40,396 nt of DNA from a virus. A model generated the notes under the pieces. The model was not told where the DNA came from. It ran no database searches and was given only the letters and a program-made list of their open reading frames with translations. How positions within the stretch are numbered: the stretch's first letter is position 1; each line of letters starts with the position of its first letter. Of this stretch, positions 15,901 through 23,445 are shown in pieces. The stretch spans positions 1-40,396 of IMG/VR virus record IMGVR_UViG_3300009419_000032, one strand, 5' to 3'. The position numbers and the translations under genes are program-made.

Positions 15901-18796
15901 AGCACTCATCGCAAACGGTAATTACACTACTGCAATAGGTTACAATGCGGGAACTTTAGGTGGTCAGAATAGTGTAATGGTGGGGGCTGGTGCCGGTTAT
16001 TATGGCGGTACGGAAAACACTGCAGTAGGGCAAGCGGCTTTAGGGGCTTCCCAAAATAGTGGATATAATACAGCTGTTGGTTACGGGAGCTTATACTATA
16101 TGCAAACAGGCGGAAGTTATAATACAGCAATAGGCCATTCAGCAGGGTATACGAGCCAAACAGGAAGCTATAATGTAGTAATAGGTGCTGGTACAAGATT
16201 GCCATCAATAACAGGCAGTAATCAACTTCAAATCGGTTCAAGCACCGTTAACTGGATTTCAAAATTTACCGGCAACAACTTTCTGATAAACGCAGGTGGC
16301 GCTACAATATCAACAGCTACTCCATCAGCAGCTCTAGAAATCTACAGTGTGTCAGGAGGTCTGTTGATACCAAGACTTACCACTACACAGAAGAATGCTA
16401 TAAGCAGCCCCGCTACAGGTCTGATACTGTACGATACTACTGACAGTAGGTTCTATGCGTATAGCGGTAGTTGGAGGGGAGTAGCGTATGTTGATGACAT
16501 AGCAGCTAGTAGCTCTATAGCCACATCAGGAACAACTTTGTATTCGACCAAACCTGGGACAGCGAATTTTAGCACATCGAACGGTATATTTTTTGGGGAA
16601 TCAGCAGGAACAAGCGCGACCAATGCAAACAATTCAAACTTCTTTGGGAACAATGCGGGACAGTTTGCAACCAATGCGGCCTACTCAAATTTCTTTGGTT
16701 TAAATTCGGGATTCCTTGCCGGTAGTGCAGCCTACTCAAATTTTTTCGGAGCAAGGGCTGGGCAATATGCAGGAGGAGCGACCTACTCAAATTTATTAGG
16801 CCCATATTCAGGATACAATGCAACATCAGCTTCCTACTCAAATCTGTTTGGCTACAACGTAGGGTATACAAGTAATACAACAGCCAGTATAGGAACCAAC
16901 AACATAATCATAGGTACAAACATAAGCCTACCTGCAGCTACCACAAATAGTATAAACTTAGGCGGAGTGTTGTTTGGAGTAAATACCTATTCAACATCAT
17001 CTGGTAATCCGAGCATAACGGCTCAGGAAAGCGGAAGGATAGGAATAAGAACGGTAGTACCAGACGCAAGTTCGGCTCTAGAGATAGGAGGGACTACTGG
17101 AGGGTTGTTAATGCCTAGACTGACTACCATACAAAAGAATGCTATTTCTAGCCCCGCTACGGGGCTCATGGTATTTGATAGTACTGATAGTAGATTCTAC
17201 GCTTATAGCAGCAGTTGGAAAGGTCTAGCATATGTTAGTGAGCTAGGAGCTAGTAGCTCAATAGCAACCTTCGGCACCGCCTTATACTCAACAAACCCCT
17301 CTACATCTAACTTCGGACCTGGCGGCATATTTCTAGGACCCAATGCAGGTAGAGATGCTTCATCAGCCAATAACTCAATATTCCTAGGATATGAAGCCGG
17401 GTACAATGGCGTAGACGCAGGAGAGAGCATATTCTTGGGATATAGAGCTGGTAGAGATGCTGAAAGTGCCAATGAATCAAACTTCATAGGCTATGAAGCA
17501 GGCATAGGGGCCACCACTGCCTACGACTCAAACTTCATAGGACTGCAGGCAGGCTATAGCGCCTCATCAGCAAACAGTTCAAACTTCCTCGGGTACCAGG
17601 CAGGGTACTCCGCATCAAACGCCTCATTCTCAAATCTAATCGGATATAAGGCCGGAACTACCTTTGCCGGAAATTCCATAGGGCCCAATAACATTGTGAT
17701 AGGCACCAACATCAGCCTACCGAACTCAGCCTCAGATAGCATAAACATTGGTGGTGTGCTGTTTGGAGTCAACACGTATTCTACAGCATCTGGTAGCCCT
17801 AGCATTGCAGCACAAGCCAACGGCAGGATTGGTATAAGAACCGTCACTCCACACTCTAGCTCAGCTCTAGAGATAGGAGGTACGACTGGTGGTATACTGA
17901 TACCAAGACTGACTACGACTCAGAAGAATGCTATAAGCGGACCGGCTACAGGACTCATGGTATTTGATAGCACTGATAGTAGGTTCTATGCTTATAGCGG
18001 ATCAGCCTGGAGAGGCCTAGCCTATAGCGATGAAAACAGCTCAATGATCTCAGCAAGCAGTGTGACAGCATCAACATTCACTGGTAACACTTTCATATCT
18101 AGCGGGTCGTATGGCACTGCAACTATGAATGCTGGGAATAACCCATCAATGATGGTCTTCAGCGGTAGCAATACTATTGGAGGTTCCGGGTACATCGACT
18201 TTATAAAAGTCACTAACAACTCCTCCGGTTCTACAAACCCTAATAAAACCCTTAGGCTGAATAATGCCGGTGGATTTGAAATCGTAAACAGTGCTTATAA
18301 CGGAGTAGCGCTAACGCTATCGGACTCCGGTAACCTGTCTATAGGAGGCTACCTAAATCCGACTACGTGGACTGCTGGACAGGTGATAAAAGATATCATG
18401 CTATCCAATACTGAAGTAACCGTCAGCGCCACCACTGTCGGTACCAGTACCTCCGATACGGACTTCGTAACCTATAGCTATACCCCGGTAAGCTCTAACA
18501 GCTATCTTATGATCCACTACCATTTATCTGATTACACTTTTGAGAGTGGAACCGGTAACGACTCCTACTTCTCTAGAATAAAAGTAGACGGGAATGAGAT
18601 TACATATTCAAACCAGAGTACGGTCAATGGTTCCCGCTCAGGAGTGCTATTCCCATTAACAGGAAGGTACACCAATTCTAACACAACCGCTAAATCAATA
18701 GTCATAGCATGTCGTAGAGATAGTGCAGATGATAGCATCACTATAGCAAACACAGCCACCTCAATGTGGTTGAGGATAACGGAAGTCGCTAGATAA
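12926..18796 (+). CDS. Giant modular tail fibre / adhesin (1956 aa)
   Basis: This is a large repetitive fibre, probably trimeric. Residues 1-170 carry 'GSLxVSGSS' beta-repeats. Residues about 180-540 form a non-repetitive region with many aromatic residues, probably globular. A Gly/Ser linker and 'SSYALTASYA' repeats follow near 545-620. Four copies of a 45-residue module ('PRLTxTQKNAISxPATGL', then 'DSRFYAYSxSWRGLAY') start at about 870, 1142, 1391 and 1653. Between them lie arrays of 'SNFFGxxAG'-type 15-16-residue repeats resembling YadA/Hia-like head repeats. The last 150 residues are non-repetitive and probably the receptor-binding tip. No S74 self-cleaving chaperone is visible. DNA between about 15,950 and 16,260 has different codon use from its flanks, suggesting acquisition. 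Confidence 0.88.
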   Translation: MAQWKKIPREGGDVTFNTVIVYGDFSGSATGAFGITSSNIVGDFSRIATGSVIATVSVNDNAFVLERSGSSLINVSSSGNVGINTAPTGYKLDVLGTQRVQGKLTVSQTGADITGSLAVSGSSTLSGSLQSSGSNTFIGLNNLAGVSSLTGITTLSGSVYLSGSRNTNPTIKINGDIEHTGITKMIPISASIDSSISASYVYVDQSTNDLYFEQNGNGYANRTRLRWLEGNMYTGLLHGGLLSVTPGATTYNMSSGSGIVVTLNASIADDPYPTVRYVKWDNYVSQSLTFLTASIQTFVGIDPTGSIIQSNTPWTDGQYNTSISIGTVLHQNKATVNSAISYPNVAYGYKQRTYDFIKAFGPLKLSGFTLYPSSSLGLTVGGGTAFSDGRNYQNDPNNPSYITDLGTTVSKIFRYYQSGSEFVLDTSGSLGYTVIDPVNYNNNGTLTPVPGTGANRQWSIQRVFWYPNSATKGIVVYYGNATYETRTDAIANIEFETFNEVANTQQNAIYLAAVVIRNDGIFTDAETYSIRPGGIFRSVGGSGGGGSAATTRLIDLTDTAILTPTSGQALVYNSTLLKWVNSSYMSASISGNADTATSSSYALTASYAANAVSSSYSSNSWTLTGNSGTNPSTNYVGTSDSSSLSIRTNGVERMSISSSGRIMMFPNGRQPLSLFHMNDSTGGVFTTVNYNGTASAGYGYIRSGYYDGNTNTWNISTGYVGGSNQTTSGLRLVGTDDAGGQHSITLGLSSDLGTNRSVTFKGSNTFSGGNTTEFRFVGSITNQLGATGTGLGLYQTFGSSITDGKHEALRISPYISNTGATLLINMGTNSAAENTGTHTARFTVDSLGNTSIGSGTIDSSSILTMNSTSSGFLIPRLTSTQKNAISSPATGLMVYDTTDSRFYAYSSSWRGLAYMNDISSSGLIYTGDTTRNYLSYGAGSGSMLGTASNGRNIAIGESSMASITSGIANIGLGYATLRDVTVGSYNTSIGYQALIANGNYTTAIGYNAGTLGGQNSVMVGAGAGYYGGTENTAVGQAALGASQNSGYNTAVGYGSLYYMQTGGSYNTAIGHSAGYTSQTGSYNVVIGAGTRLPSITGSNQLQIGSSTVNWISKFTGNNFLINAGGATISTATPSAALEIYSVSGGLLIPRLTTTQKNAISSPATGLILYDTTDSRFYAYSGSWRGVAYVDDIAASSSIATSGTTLYSTKPGTANFSTSNGIFFGESAGTSATNANNSNFFGNNAGQFATNAAYSNFFGLNSGFLAGSAAYSNFFGARAGQYAGGATYSNLLGPYSGYNATSASYSNLFGYNVGYTSNTTASIGTNNIIIGTNISLPAATTNSINLGGVLFGVNTYSTSSGNPSITAQESGRIGIRTVVPDASSALEIGGTTGGLLMPRLTTIQKNAISSPATGLMVFDSTDSRFYAYSSSWKGLAYVSELGASSSIATFGTALYSTNPSTSNFGPGGIFLGPNAGRDASSANNSIFLGYEAGYNGVDAGESIFLGYRAGRDAESANESNFIGYEAGIGATTAYDSNFIGLQAGYSASSANSSNFLGYQAGYSASNASFSNLIGYKAGTTFAGNSIGPNNIVIGTNISLPNSASDSINIGGVLFGVNTYSTASGSPSIAAQANGRIGIRTVTPHSSSALEIGGTTGGILIPRLTTTQKNAISGPATGLMVFDSTDSRFYAYSGSAWRGLAYSDENSSMISASSVTASTFTGNTFISSGSYGTATMNAGNNPSMMVFSGSNTIGGSGYIDFIKVTNNSSGSTNPNKTLRLNNAGGFEIVNSAYNGVALTLSDSGNLSIGGYLNPTTWTAGQVIKDIMLSNTEVTVSATTVGTSTSDTDFVTYSYTPVSSNSYLMIHYHLSDYTFESGTGNDSYFSRIKVDGNEITYSNQSTVNGSRSGVLFPLTGRYTNSNTTAKSIVIACRRDSADDSITIANTATSMWLRITEVAR
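15536..15660 (+). repeat. 'RLTxTQKNAI' module, copy 1
   Basis: First of four related coding modules in the giant fibre; the others start near 16353, 17099 and 17887. It contains a perfect inverted repeat, AGCCCCG-CTA-CGGGGCT, at 15584-15600, found again only in copy 3. Confidence 0.7.
16353..16480 (+). repeat. 'RLTxTQKNAI' module, copy 2
   Basis: Second copy of the module. The inverted repeat of copies 1 and 3 is degraded here (CAGCCCCGCTACAGGTCTG). Confidence 0.7.
16590..16875 (+). repeat. 'SNFFGxxAG' repeat array 1
   Basis: Tandem coding repeats of about 16-21 residues (SNFFGNNAG, SNFFGLNSG, SNFFGARAG, SNLLGPYSG, SNLFGYNVG). They resemble the head-repeat class of trimeric autotransporter adhesins. 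Confidence 0.7.
17099..17230 (+). repeat. 'RLTxTQKNAI' module, copy 3
   Basis: Third copy. It shares a 37-base identical stretch with copy 1 that includes the perfect hairpin at 17150-17166. Confidence 0.7.
17310..17665 (+). repeat. 'SNFxGYxAG' repeat array 2
   Basis: Second array of the same class (IFLGYEAG, IFLGYRAG, NFIGYEAG, NFIGLQAG, NFLGYQAG, NLIGYKAG). It is followed by the same 'NNIVIGTNISLPxxxxxSIN' strand as array 1, so array plus module appears duplicated as a unit of about 780 bases. Confidence 0.7.
17887..18020 (+). repeat. 'RLTxTQKNAI' module, copy 4
   Basis: Fourth copy, directly before the unique C-terminal region of the fibre. Its hairpin is not preserved. Confidence 0.7.
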
Positions 18797-18839
18797 TGAT
18801 AACGGTAAAAAGACATACTCATCTAAACCTAAAACTGCT

Positions 18840-18848
18840 ATATTTATA
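18840..18848 (+). promoter_or_regulatory. Candidate promoter motif before 832-aa fibre
   Basis: ATATTTATA with a leading T lies 34 bases before the ATG at 18883, in an 86-base gap after the giant fibre gene. Confidence 0.55.
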
Positions 18849-18882
18849 GAAGCCTAGATAGGCGTAAAACGATATCATATAT

Positions 18883-21381
18883 ATGAGCCAAACTCTAAAA
18901 CTACGCAGGAGCTCAGTTCCTGGTAAAGTACCTACTACATCTTCAATAGAGATTGGAGAAATAGCTCTCAATACCTATGACGGGCTAATCTATATGAAGA
19001 AATCCGGGTCTGGGGGTGAAGAGGTGGTCGCTATCGGAAGAACGAGCGGATCATTCTCAGGCTCATTCAGTGGAAATTTCTCTGGATCACTGCAGGGAAC
19101 TGCCTCATATGCACAAACATCCTCCTACTCTGAGAATATTAAGGGAGGCAAAGCTACGTATTTACCGTATTTCAATACGAATACGACGTTAGCTACTAGT
19201 TCCATATACCAATCCGGGTCCACAAGCATAATAATAAACCAGGCTAACAACACTGAGGCTAACCCAGAAGCCTTATATGTATGGCAACCCCATCCGACAT
19301 CCATAAACGTGATAAGCGGAAAGGGTAATCTCAACAACTACCTTCAGCTGAACATCCACAACACTAATCAGGGAGGTAACTCCTCATCAGATGTGGTGGC
19401 TACAGCAGATAACGGTAATGAGACCGTGAACTACATAGACATGGGTATCAACGGAGAGAACTTCTCCGGGTCCATAGGAGGTCCGAACGATGCTTACCTG
19501 TATTCAGCAGGAAAGGATCTGCACATCGGTAACGTATCCAACTATGCTGTTCAGATATTCGCTGGAGGAGTTGACGTAGAAAGCAATAAAAAGCTGATCC
19601 TTAACCCAAACAACAGTCATGAGCTGACAGGATCATTGAAGATATCAGAGGCGCTGACAGTAGTGGGAGGCATTACAGCCTCATTACAGGGCACTTCTAG
19701 CTATGCTCTCAATGCTAAAAATGCTATCACCTCATCATACTCATACACGGCCTCATATGCCCTTAATGCGGGTGTGAGCATAGATACTGCATCATTAGCT
19801 ACCACTGGGTCTAATATGTTCTATGGCAATCAGACCATATCAGGGTCTAATGATCCCACTACCGTATTCACCATACATCAACCTAGTGATGATCCATGGG
19901 CCTTCGGCATATACAACGATAGCTACAGCCCTAGCCAATTCGTAATAGCTGGATATGTTGAGAATAGCGGCAGAGCCCTCATAGGTACTGAGATTGACAC
20001 TCCGTTAGAGTTCTACGTCAATGCTAATTACGGTAGCCCGACCTTGGCAATATCAAGCTCAGCAATCACAGTAAACGGTGATATTCACATACCGGAGACC
20101 TCTGAGATGTTCGGCACAGCCTCGTATGCTAGGAACGCAGACGCTAGCACGAGCTCATCATATGCTGAGGAGGCTAACAATGCTCAGACTGCCTCATATG
20201 CGCCATTATACCTGCCATTAACAGGCGGAAGCCTATCTGGAGACCTCACAGTATCACAGAACCTATATGTGGTCGGGACGGCCTCTATAAACGTCATACA
20301 GTACGTATCCCAATCCACACTGAACATCGGTACCAATATAATTACCGTAAACACCTCAACCCCTGCTACTAGATTCGGAGGGATAGCGGTGTATGACTCA
20401 GGCTCCACTGCTACAGGACTTACAGGATCCCTCTTATGGGACTCTGAGAACAATCATTGGGTGTATTCTAACCCATCAGGGTCTGAGTATGACGGAGCTA
20501 TGCTGATATCCGGCCCTAAGAACACATCAGGGCTGGGGAATGAGACTGGGCTAACATTAAACTACCTCACCGTAGCTGTTGGAGAGGATCACATCGGCCC
20601 AAGCAGCATCTACCATTCCGGCTCTATAACCGTAGTAACCGGCTCTCTCACTGTAACCCAGGGAGTAACCGGATCATTACTCGGAACCTCATCATACGCA
20701 CTGAACAGCAGTAACGCTACAAGTGCTAGCTATTCAAATGTTGCATTGAGCTCATCAAATGCGCTTAGCTCTAGTTATTCTAACCTGTCACAGACTTCTT
20801 CATATGCCTTAACGGCATCTTATGCAATGAACGGTGGCGGAGGAGGAACAGGGGCCGGATTCCCTTTTACGGGGAGCGCAATAATAACCGGAAGCCTGAT
20901 AGTGACCGGTTCGATAACCTCCACAGGGGGGGTATCTGGAAGCCTCTTTGGAACAGCTAGCTGGGCTAGTAATGCAATCACCTCATCATATGTATTAGGC
21001 ACCGTAGATAACGCTGTAAATGCACAGAGCGGGTCTAACTTCGTAGTGACTAGCACTCTGAGGGTTGATGGAGCACTAATGGACTACTCCACCGTAAATT
21101 CTACGATAGTAGGGTCTAACAACATGTTCACTATTGCTACCGGGTCTTACACATCAGCCTTTGTAAAATACACGGTGGCTAAGACTACAAGTGCGAGGTC
21201 TGGTGAGATTACGGTGGTATGGAACGGTACAACCGCTATGTACACTGATACCTCTACGACAGACATCGGCAATACCGCTGATGTGGTGATGTCAGCTGCT
21301 GTAGTGGGAACGGATATTCAGGTGAATGCCGCTACCGGAACTTCAGGCTGGAAAATAAAATCTTTCGCAACATTCATGTAA
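18883..21381 (+). CDS. Tail fibre with Mtd-like N-terminal attachment domain
   Basis: This 832-aa fibre begins with 'MSQTLKLRRSSVPGKVPTT' then 'GEIALNTYDGLIYMKK', a start shared by many phage fibres and resembling the N-terminal domain of major tropism determinants; it probably anchors the fibre to the baseplate. The rest alternates 'GSLxGTASYA' and 'SSYA' repeats (about 60-85, 260-300, 405-430, 595-650, 680-710) with non-repetitive beta-rich blocks (about 90-255, 305-400, 435-590). The last 125 residues ('STLRVDGALMDYSTVNS' to 'WKIKSFATFM') form a unique C-terminal domain, the likely receptor tip. No S74 chaperone or lectin domain is recognisable. A paralogous start occurs in the 233-aa fibre at 24477. 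Confidence 0.85.
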   Translation: MSQTLKLRRSSVPGKVPTTSSIEIGEIALNTYDGLIYMKKSGSGGEEVVAIGRTSGSFSGSFSGNFSGSLQGTASYAQTSSYSENIKGGKATYLPYFNTNTTLATSSIYQSGSTSIIINQANNTEANPEALYVWQPHPTSINVISGKGNLNNYLQLNIHNTNQGGNSSSDVVATADNGNETVNYIDMGINGENFSGSIGGPNDAYLYSAGKDLHIGNVSNYAVQIFAGGVDVESNKKLILNPNNSHELTGSLKISEALTVVGGITASLQGTSSYALNAKNAITSSYSYTASYALNAGVSIDTASLATTGSNMFYGNQTISGSNDPTTVFTIHQPSDDPWAFGIYNDSYSPSQFVIAGYVENSGRALIGTEIDTPLEFYVNANYGSPTLAISSSAITVNGDIHIPETSEMFGTASYARNADASTSSSYAEEANNAQTASYAPLYLPLTGGSLSGDLTVSQNLYVVGTASINVIQYVSQSTLNIGTNIITVNTSTPATRFGGIAVYDSGSTATGLTGSLLWDSENNHWVYSNPSGSEYDGAMLISGPKNTSGLGNETGLTLNYLTVAVGEDHIGPSSIYHSGSITVVTGSLTVTQGVTGSLLGTSSYALNSSNATSASYSNVALSSSNALSSSYSNLSQTSSYALTASYAMNGGGGGTGAGFPFTGSAIITGSLIVTGSITSTGGVSGSLFGTASWASNAITSSYVLGTVDNAVNAQSGSNFVVTSTLRVDGALMDYSTVNSTIVGSNNMFTIATGSYTSAFVKYTVAKTTSARSGEITVVWNGTTAMYTDTSTTDIGNTADVVMSAAVVGTDIQVNAATGTSGWKIKSFATFM

Positions 21382-21395
21382 TGCCTTACATTTGC

Positions 21396-21404
21396 ATATT
21401 TATA
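21396..21404 (+). promoter_or_regulatory. Candidate promoter motif before fibre cassette 1
   Basis: ATATTTATA lies 57 bases before the ATG at 21462. The 5' leader between them contains GTCTGGGGGACAGTG, with no clear terminator. Confidence 0.55.
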
Positions 21405-21461
21405 TAGAGTAAGACATAATTAAACCCACGTCTGGGGGACAGTGAACCTAGACAGCATATA

Positions 21462-21716
21462 ATGAGTCAAGAATTTGTAATCAGGAACGGGCTTATAGCC
21501 CAGAACAACTCTACAGTAACCGGATCCCTCACCGTGACTGCCGGTATAACCGGGTCATTGTTTGGTACTGCTAGTCAAGCGGTATCAAGCTCATACTCAC
21601 TATCATCATCTTTTGCTAGCACAGCGACATCTAGCTCGTATGCGTTCAATGCTACCTCAGCATCATACGCTCTTAGCTCATCATATTCATTAAACGTAGA
21701 CGGAGGGACTTACTAG
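21462..21716 (+). CDS. Short SSYA-repeat fibre (cassette 1)
   Basis: This 84-aa protein has a 'GSLTVTAGITGSLFGTASQA' segment followed by about six Ser-Ser-Tyr-x repeats and ends 'NVDGGTY'. It looks like only the stalk portion of a fibre. It ends 1 base before the GH54-like gene, so the two are coupled; together they could form a stalk-plus-lectin fibre made as two chains. It lacks the Mtd-like N-terminus of its larger relatives, so an alternative is a truncated fibre. Confidence 0.7.
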   Translation: MSQEFVIRNGLIAQNNSTVTGSLTVTAGITGSLFGTASQAVSSSYSLSSSFASTATSSSYAFNATSASYALSSSYSLNVDGGTY

Positions 21717-21717
21717 T

Positions 21718-22602
21718 ATGGGTATAACAATAGCCAATAAGGGGTTTGGAGGTAAAGTTACCTTTACTAACAGGAACGCAGGAGGTATATTCAGAATGAA
21801 ATACAGCCTGGCCTTGTTATTGGATACCTATTCCGGTGCTGCAGCGGCCTATTCACTAAGAAAACTGAGGACTGCTTATAGTGGTGCGGCTATTAGAGTG
21901 AGAAGATCGTCGGATAATGTGGAGACTGATATAGGATTTACTAGTAGTGGAGCATTGGATGAAACAGCTCTAACTACTTTTGTAGGTGCTAATAGTGGAT
22001 TTGTTACTACTTGGTATGATCAAAGTGGAAATGCAAGAAATGCAACGCAGACAACGGCGGCAAATCAGCCAAGGATTGTTAGTGCGGGGGTGGTGGATAA
22101 GTTGAATTCAAGACCTGCTGTTAAATTTTTAGCTGGCAACTTTATGATTTCATCTACTAATACTGGAACAGGGAATGGCATTAAATTTAATTTTGCTTTT
22201 ATACCTTATTCTTTTTCTCAAATAACAACAGTAAATTATTTACTATATGAAGCAGGGACAGGATATGGGATACTTGCTGGAGGTAATTATGATGCGACAA
22301 TCACCGGATTTCAATCAGTCTACAATAATGGATCTGCATCAACTGATGAAATTATTAATACACCTAAATTAGGAACGGCAATGCTTTATAATACTACTGC
22401 CGTTTGGGTAAATTCAAGTTTAAAGAATACTAATGCTGGAAGTAGTTTAAACGCTTCGTTCATGTCAATAGGTGGCGGCATATTTGGCTCAACGCAATCA
22501 TCATATTCAACTATGCCGGAAATAATTTTTTATGCATCCGACCAAACAGCAACCCGAACCAAAATAGAACAAAACATAAACAGCTACTATGCAATATATT
22601 AA
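21718..22602 (+). CDS. GH54/AbfB-like lectin-fold receptor-binding protein, copy A
   Basis: This 294-aa protein starts with 'MGITIANKGFGGKVTF' and then has the block 'AAAAYSLRKLRTAYSGAAIR', 'DIGFTSSGALDETALTTFVG', 'GFVTTWYDQSGNARNATQ' (about 38-112). This pattern resembles the N-terminal part of GH54 alpha-L-arabinofuranosidase B catalytic domains (SGALYQVRRSSD...YDQSG), which have a concanavalin-like beta-sandwich. I cannot place the catalytic Glu/Asp of GH54, so glycan binding rather than hydrolysis is the safer inference. The C-terminus 'QNINSYYAIY' is shared with copies B and C. The 5' half is well conserved among copies, while the 3' half is divergent and more AT-rich. It overlaps the next gene by 14 bases. 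Confidence 0.75.
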   Translation: MGITIANKGFGGKVTFTNRNAGGIFRMKYSLALLLDTYSGAAAAYSLRKLRTAYSGAAIRVRRSSDNVETDIGFTSSGALDETALTTFVGANSGFVTTWYDQSGNARNATQTTAANQPRIVSAGVVDKLNSRPAVKFLAGNFMISSTNTGTGNGIKFNFAFIPYSFSQITTVNYLLYEAGTGYGILAGGNYDATITGFQSVYNNGSASTDEIINTPKLGTAMLYNTTAVWVNSSLKNTNAGSSLNASFMSIGGGIFGSTQSSYSTMPEIIFYASDQTATRTKIEQNINSYYAIY

Positions 22603-22984
22603 AGTCACATCCTTAGGCGAATACACATCAGAATTCCGCTGCAAATTATTCTCCCAAGAACTGTTTAAAATCAGTCGTCCGGTCTCAGCACCGGAGGACA
22701 TGACATCTTACCTGTTCGGTTGGGTGAACAAAGAAGACGAGTACGCACTACAGGTAGACCTGGACTACCAAATCTACGTCCATCCTGAAAAGAACCTACA
22801 ATATATTGTAGCCATGCTATCAGAAATGACGACACCTGAAGAGGTGGCGAACATCACAGCTATGATAGACCAAGCGACTCACATCCGCTTCGGGGACATC
22901 ATCCCAAGCTATGTACCCATCAGCACTAGAGAGGAGTTAGAAGCCGAAGGCTGGTTTCCAACACCAGAAATGCCGCAAAACTAA
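22589..22984 (+). CDS. Small protein overlapping GH54-like gene; possible fibre chaperone
   Basis: This 131-aa acidic protein starts inside the last codons of copy A (the DNA for 'YYAIY' also encodes 'MQYIK'). It is not recognised with certainty. Its size, acidic composition (many Glu/Asp in 'MTTPEEVANITAMIDQA' and 'TREELEAEGWFPTPE') and position right after a receptor-binding gene suggest a fibre-assembly chaperone. A 26-codon truncated relative follows copy C at 26480. No such gene follows copy B. Confidence 0.7.
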   Translation: MQYIKVTSLGEYTSEFRCKLFSQELFKISRPVSAPEDMTSYLFGWVNKEDEYALQVDLDYQIYVHPEKNLQYIVAMLSEMTTPEEVANITAMIDQATHIRFGDIIPSYVPISTREELEAEGWFPTPEMPQN

Positions 22985-23002
22985 AACATAGAAAGAGTAG
23001 AA

Positions 23003-23305
23003 ATGGGTATAACTATCACAAATAACGGATTAGGGGGTCTGATAACATTCAGAAGTACCGGGCTAGGCGGAGCTATGAAAAGCTGGTACCGGCCACTATA
23101 CCTGTTAGATAACTACCCAGGTGCTGCTGCAGCCTACTCTCTTAGAAGGCTTAACAGCTCATACAGCGGTGCGGCTATTAGAGTGAGGCGAGATTCTGAT
23201 AACGCAGAATCGGACATAGGATTTACTAGTGCCGGAGCATTGGATGAAACTGCATTAATGACTGCTGTAAAGTACGAAACTATTGTACGTATTCTGAAGA
23301 TCTAG
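23003..23305 (+). CDS. GH54-like receptor-binding protein, copy B, 5' part (frameshifted)
   Basis: This 100-aa frame holds the conserved start of the family: 'MGITITNNGLGGLITF', 'AAAAYSLRRLNSSYSGAAIR', 'DIGFTSAGALDETAL'. It then runs into 'MTAVKYETIVRILKI' and stops. The homology resumes in the -1 frame, which is open from 23248, so the full protein would span 23003-24456 (about 484 aa). A one-base deletion between about 23248 and 23280 explains the break. It could be a sequencing or assembly error, a real mutation, or a recoding site; I see no classic slippery heptamer. Confidence 0.65.
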   Translation: MGITITNNGLGGLITFRSTGLGGAMKSWYRPLYLLDNYPGAAAAYSLRRLNSSYSGAAIRVRRDSDNAESDIGFTSAGALDETALMTAVKYETIVRILKI

Positions 23306-23445
23306 GGTCATCATTTGGCCTGTTCTTTTCGTCCATAACTGCTAATTCTACAACAGCTCCAGATGGAGCAACTACAGCGAACAAAGTAGCAGAGACAGCT
23401 AATACAGGGCAGCATAGTATTAACAGGACTAACAGCACGTTTAAT

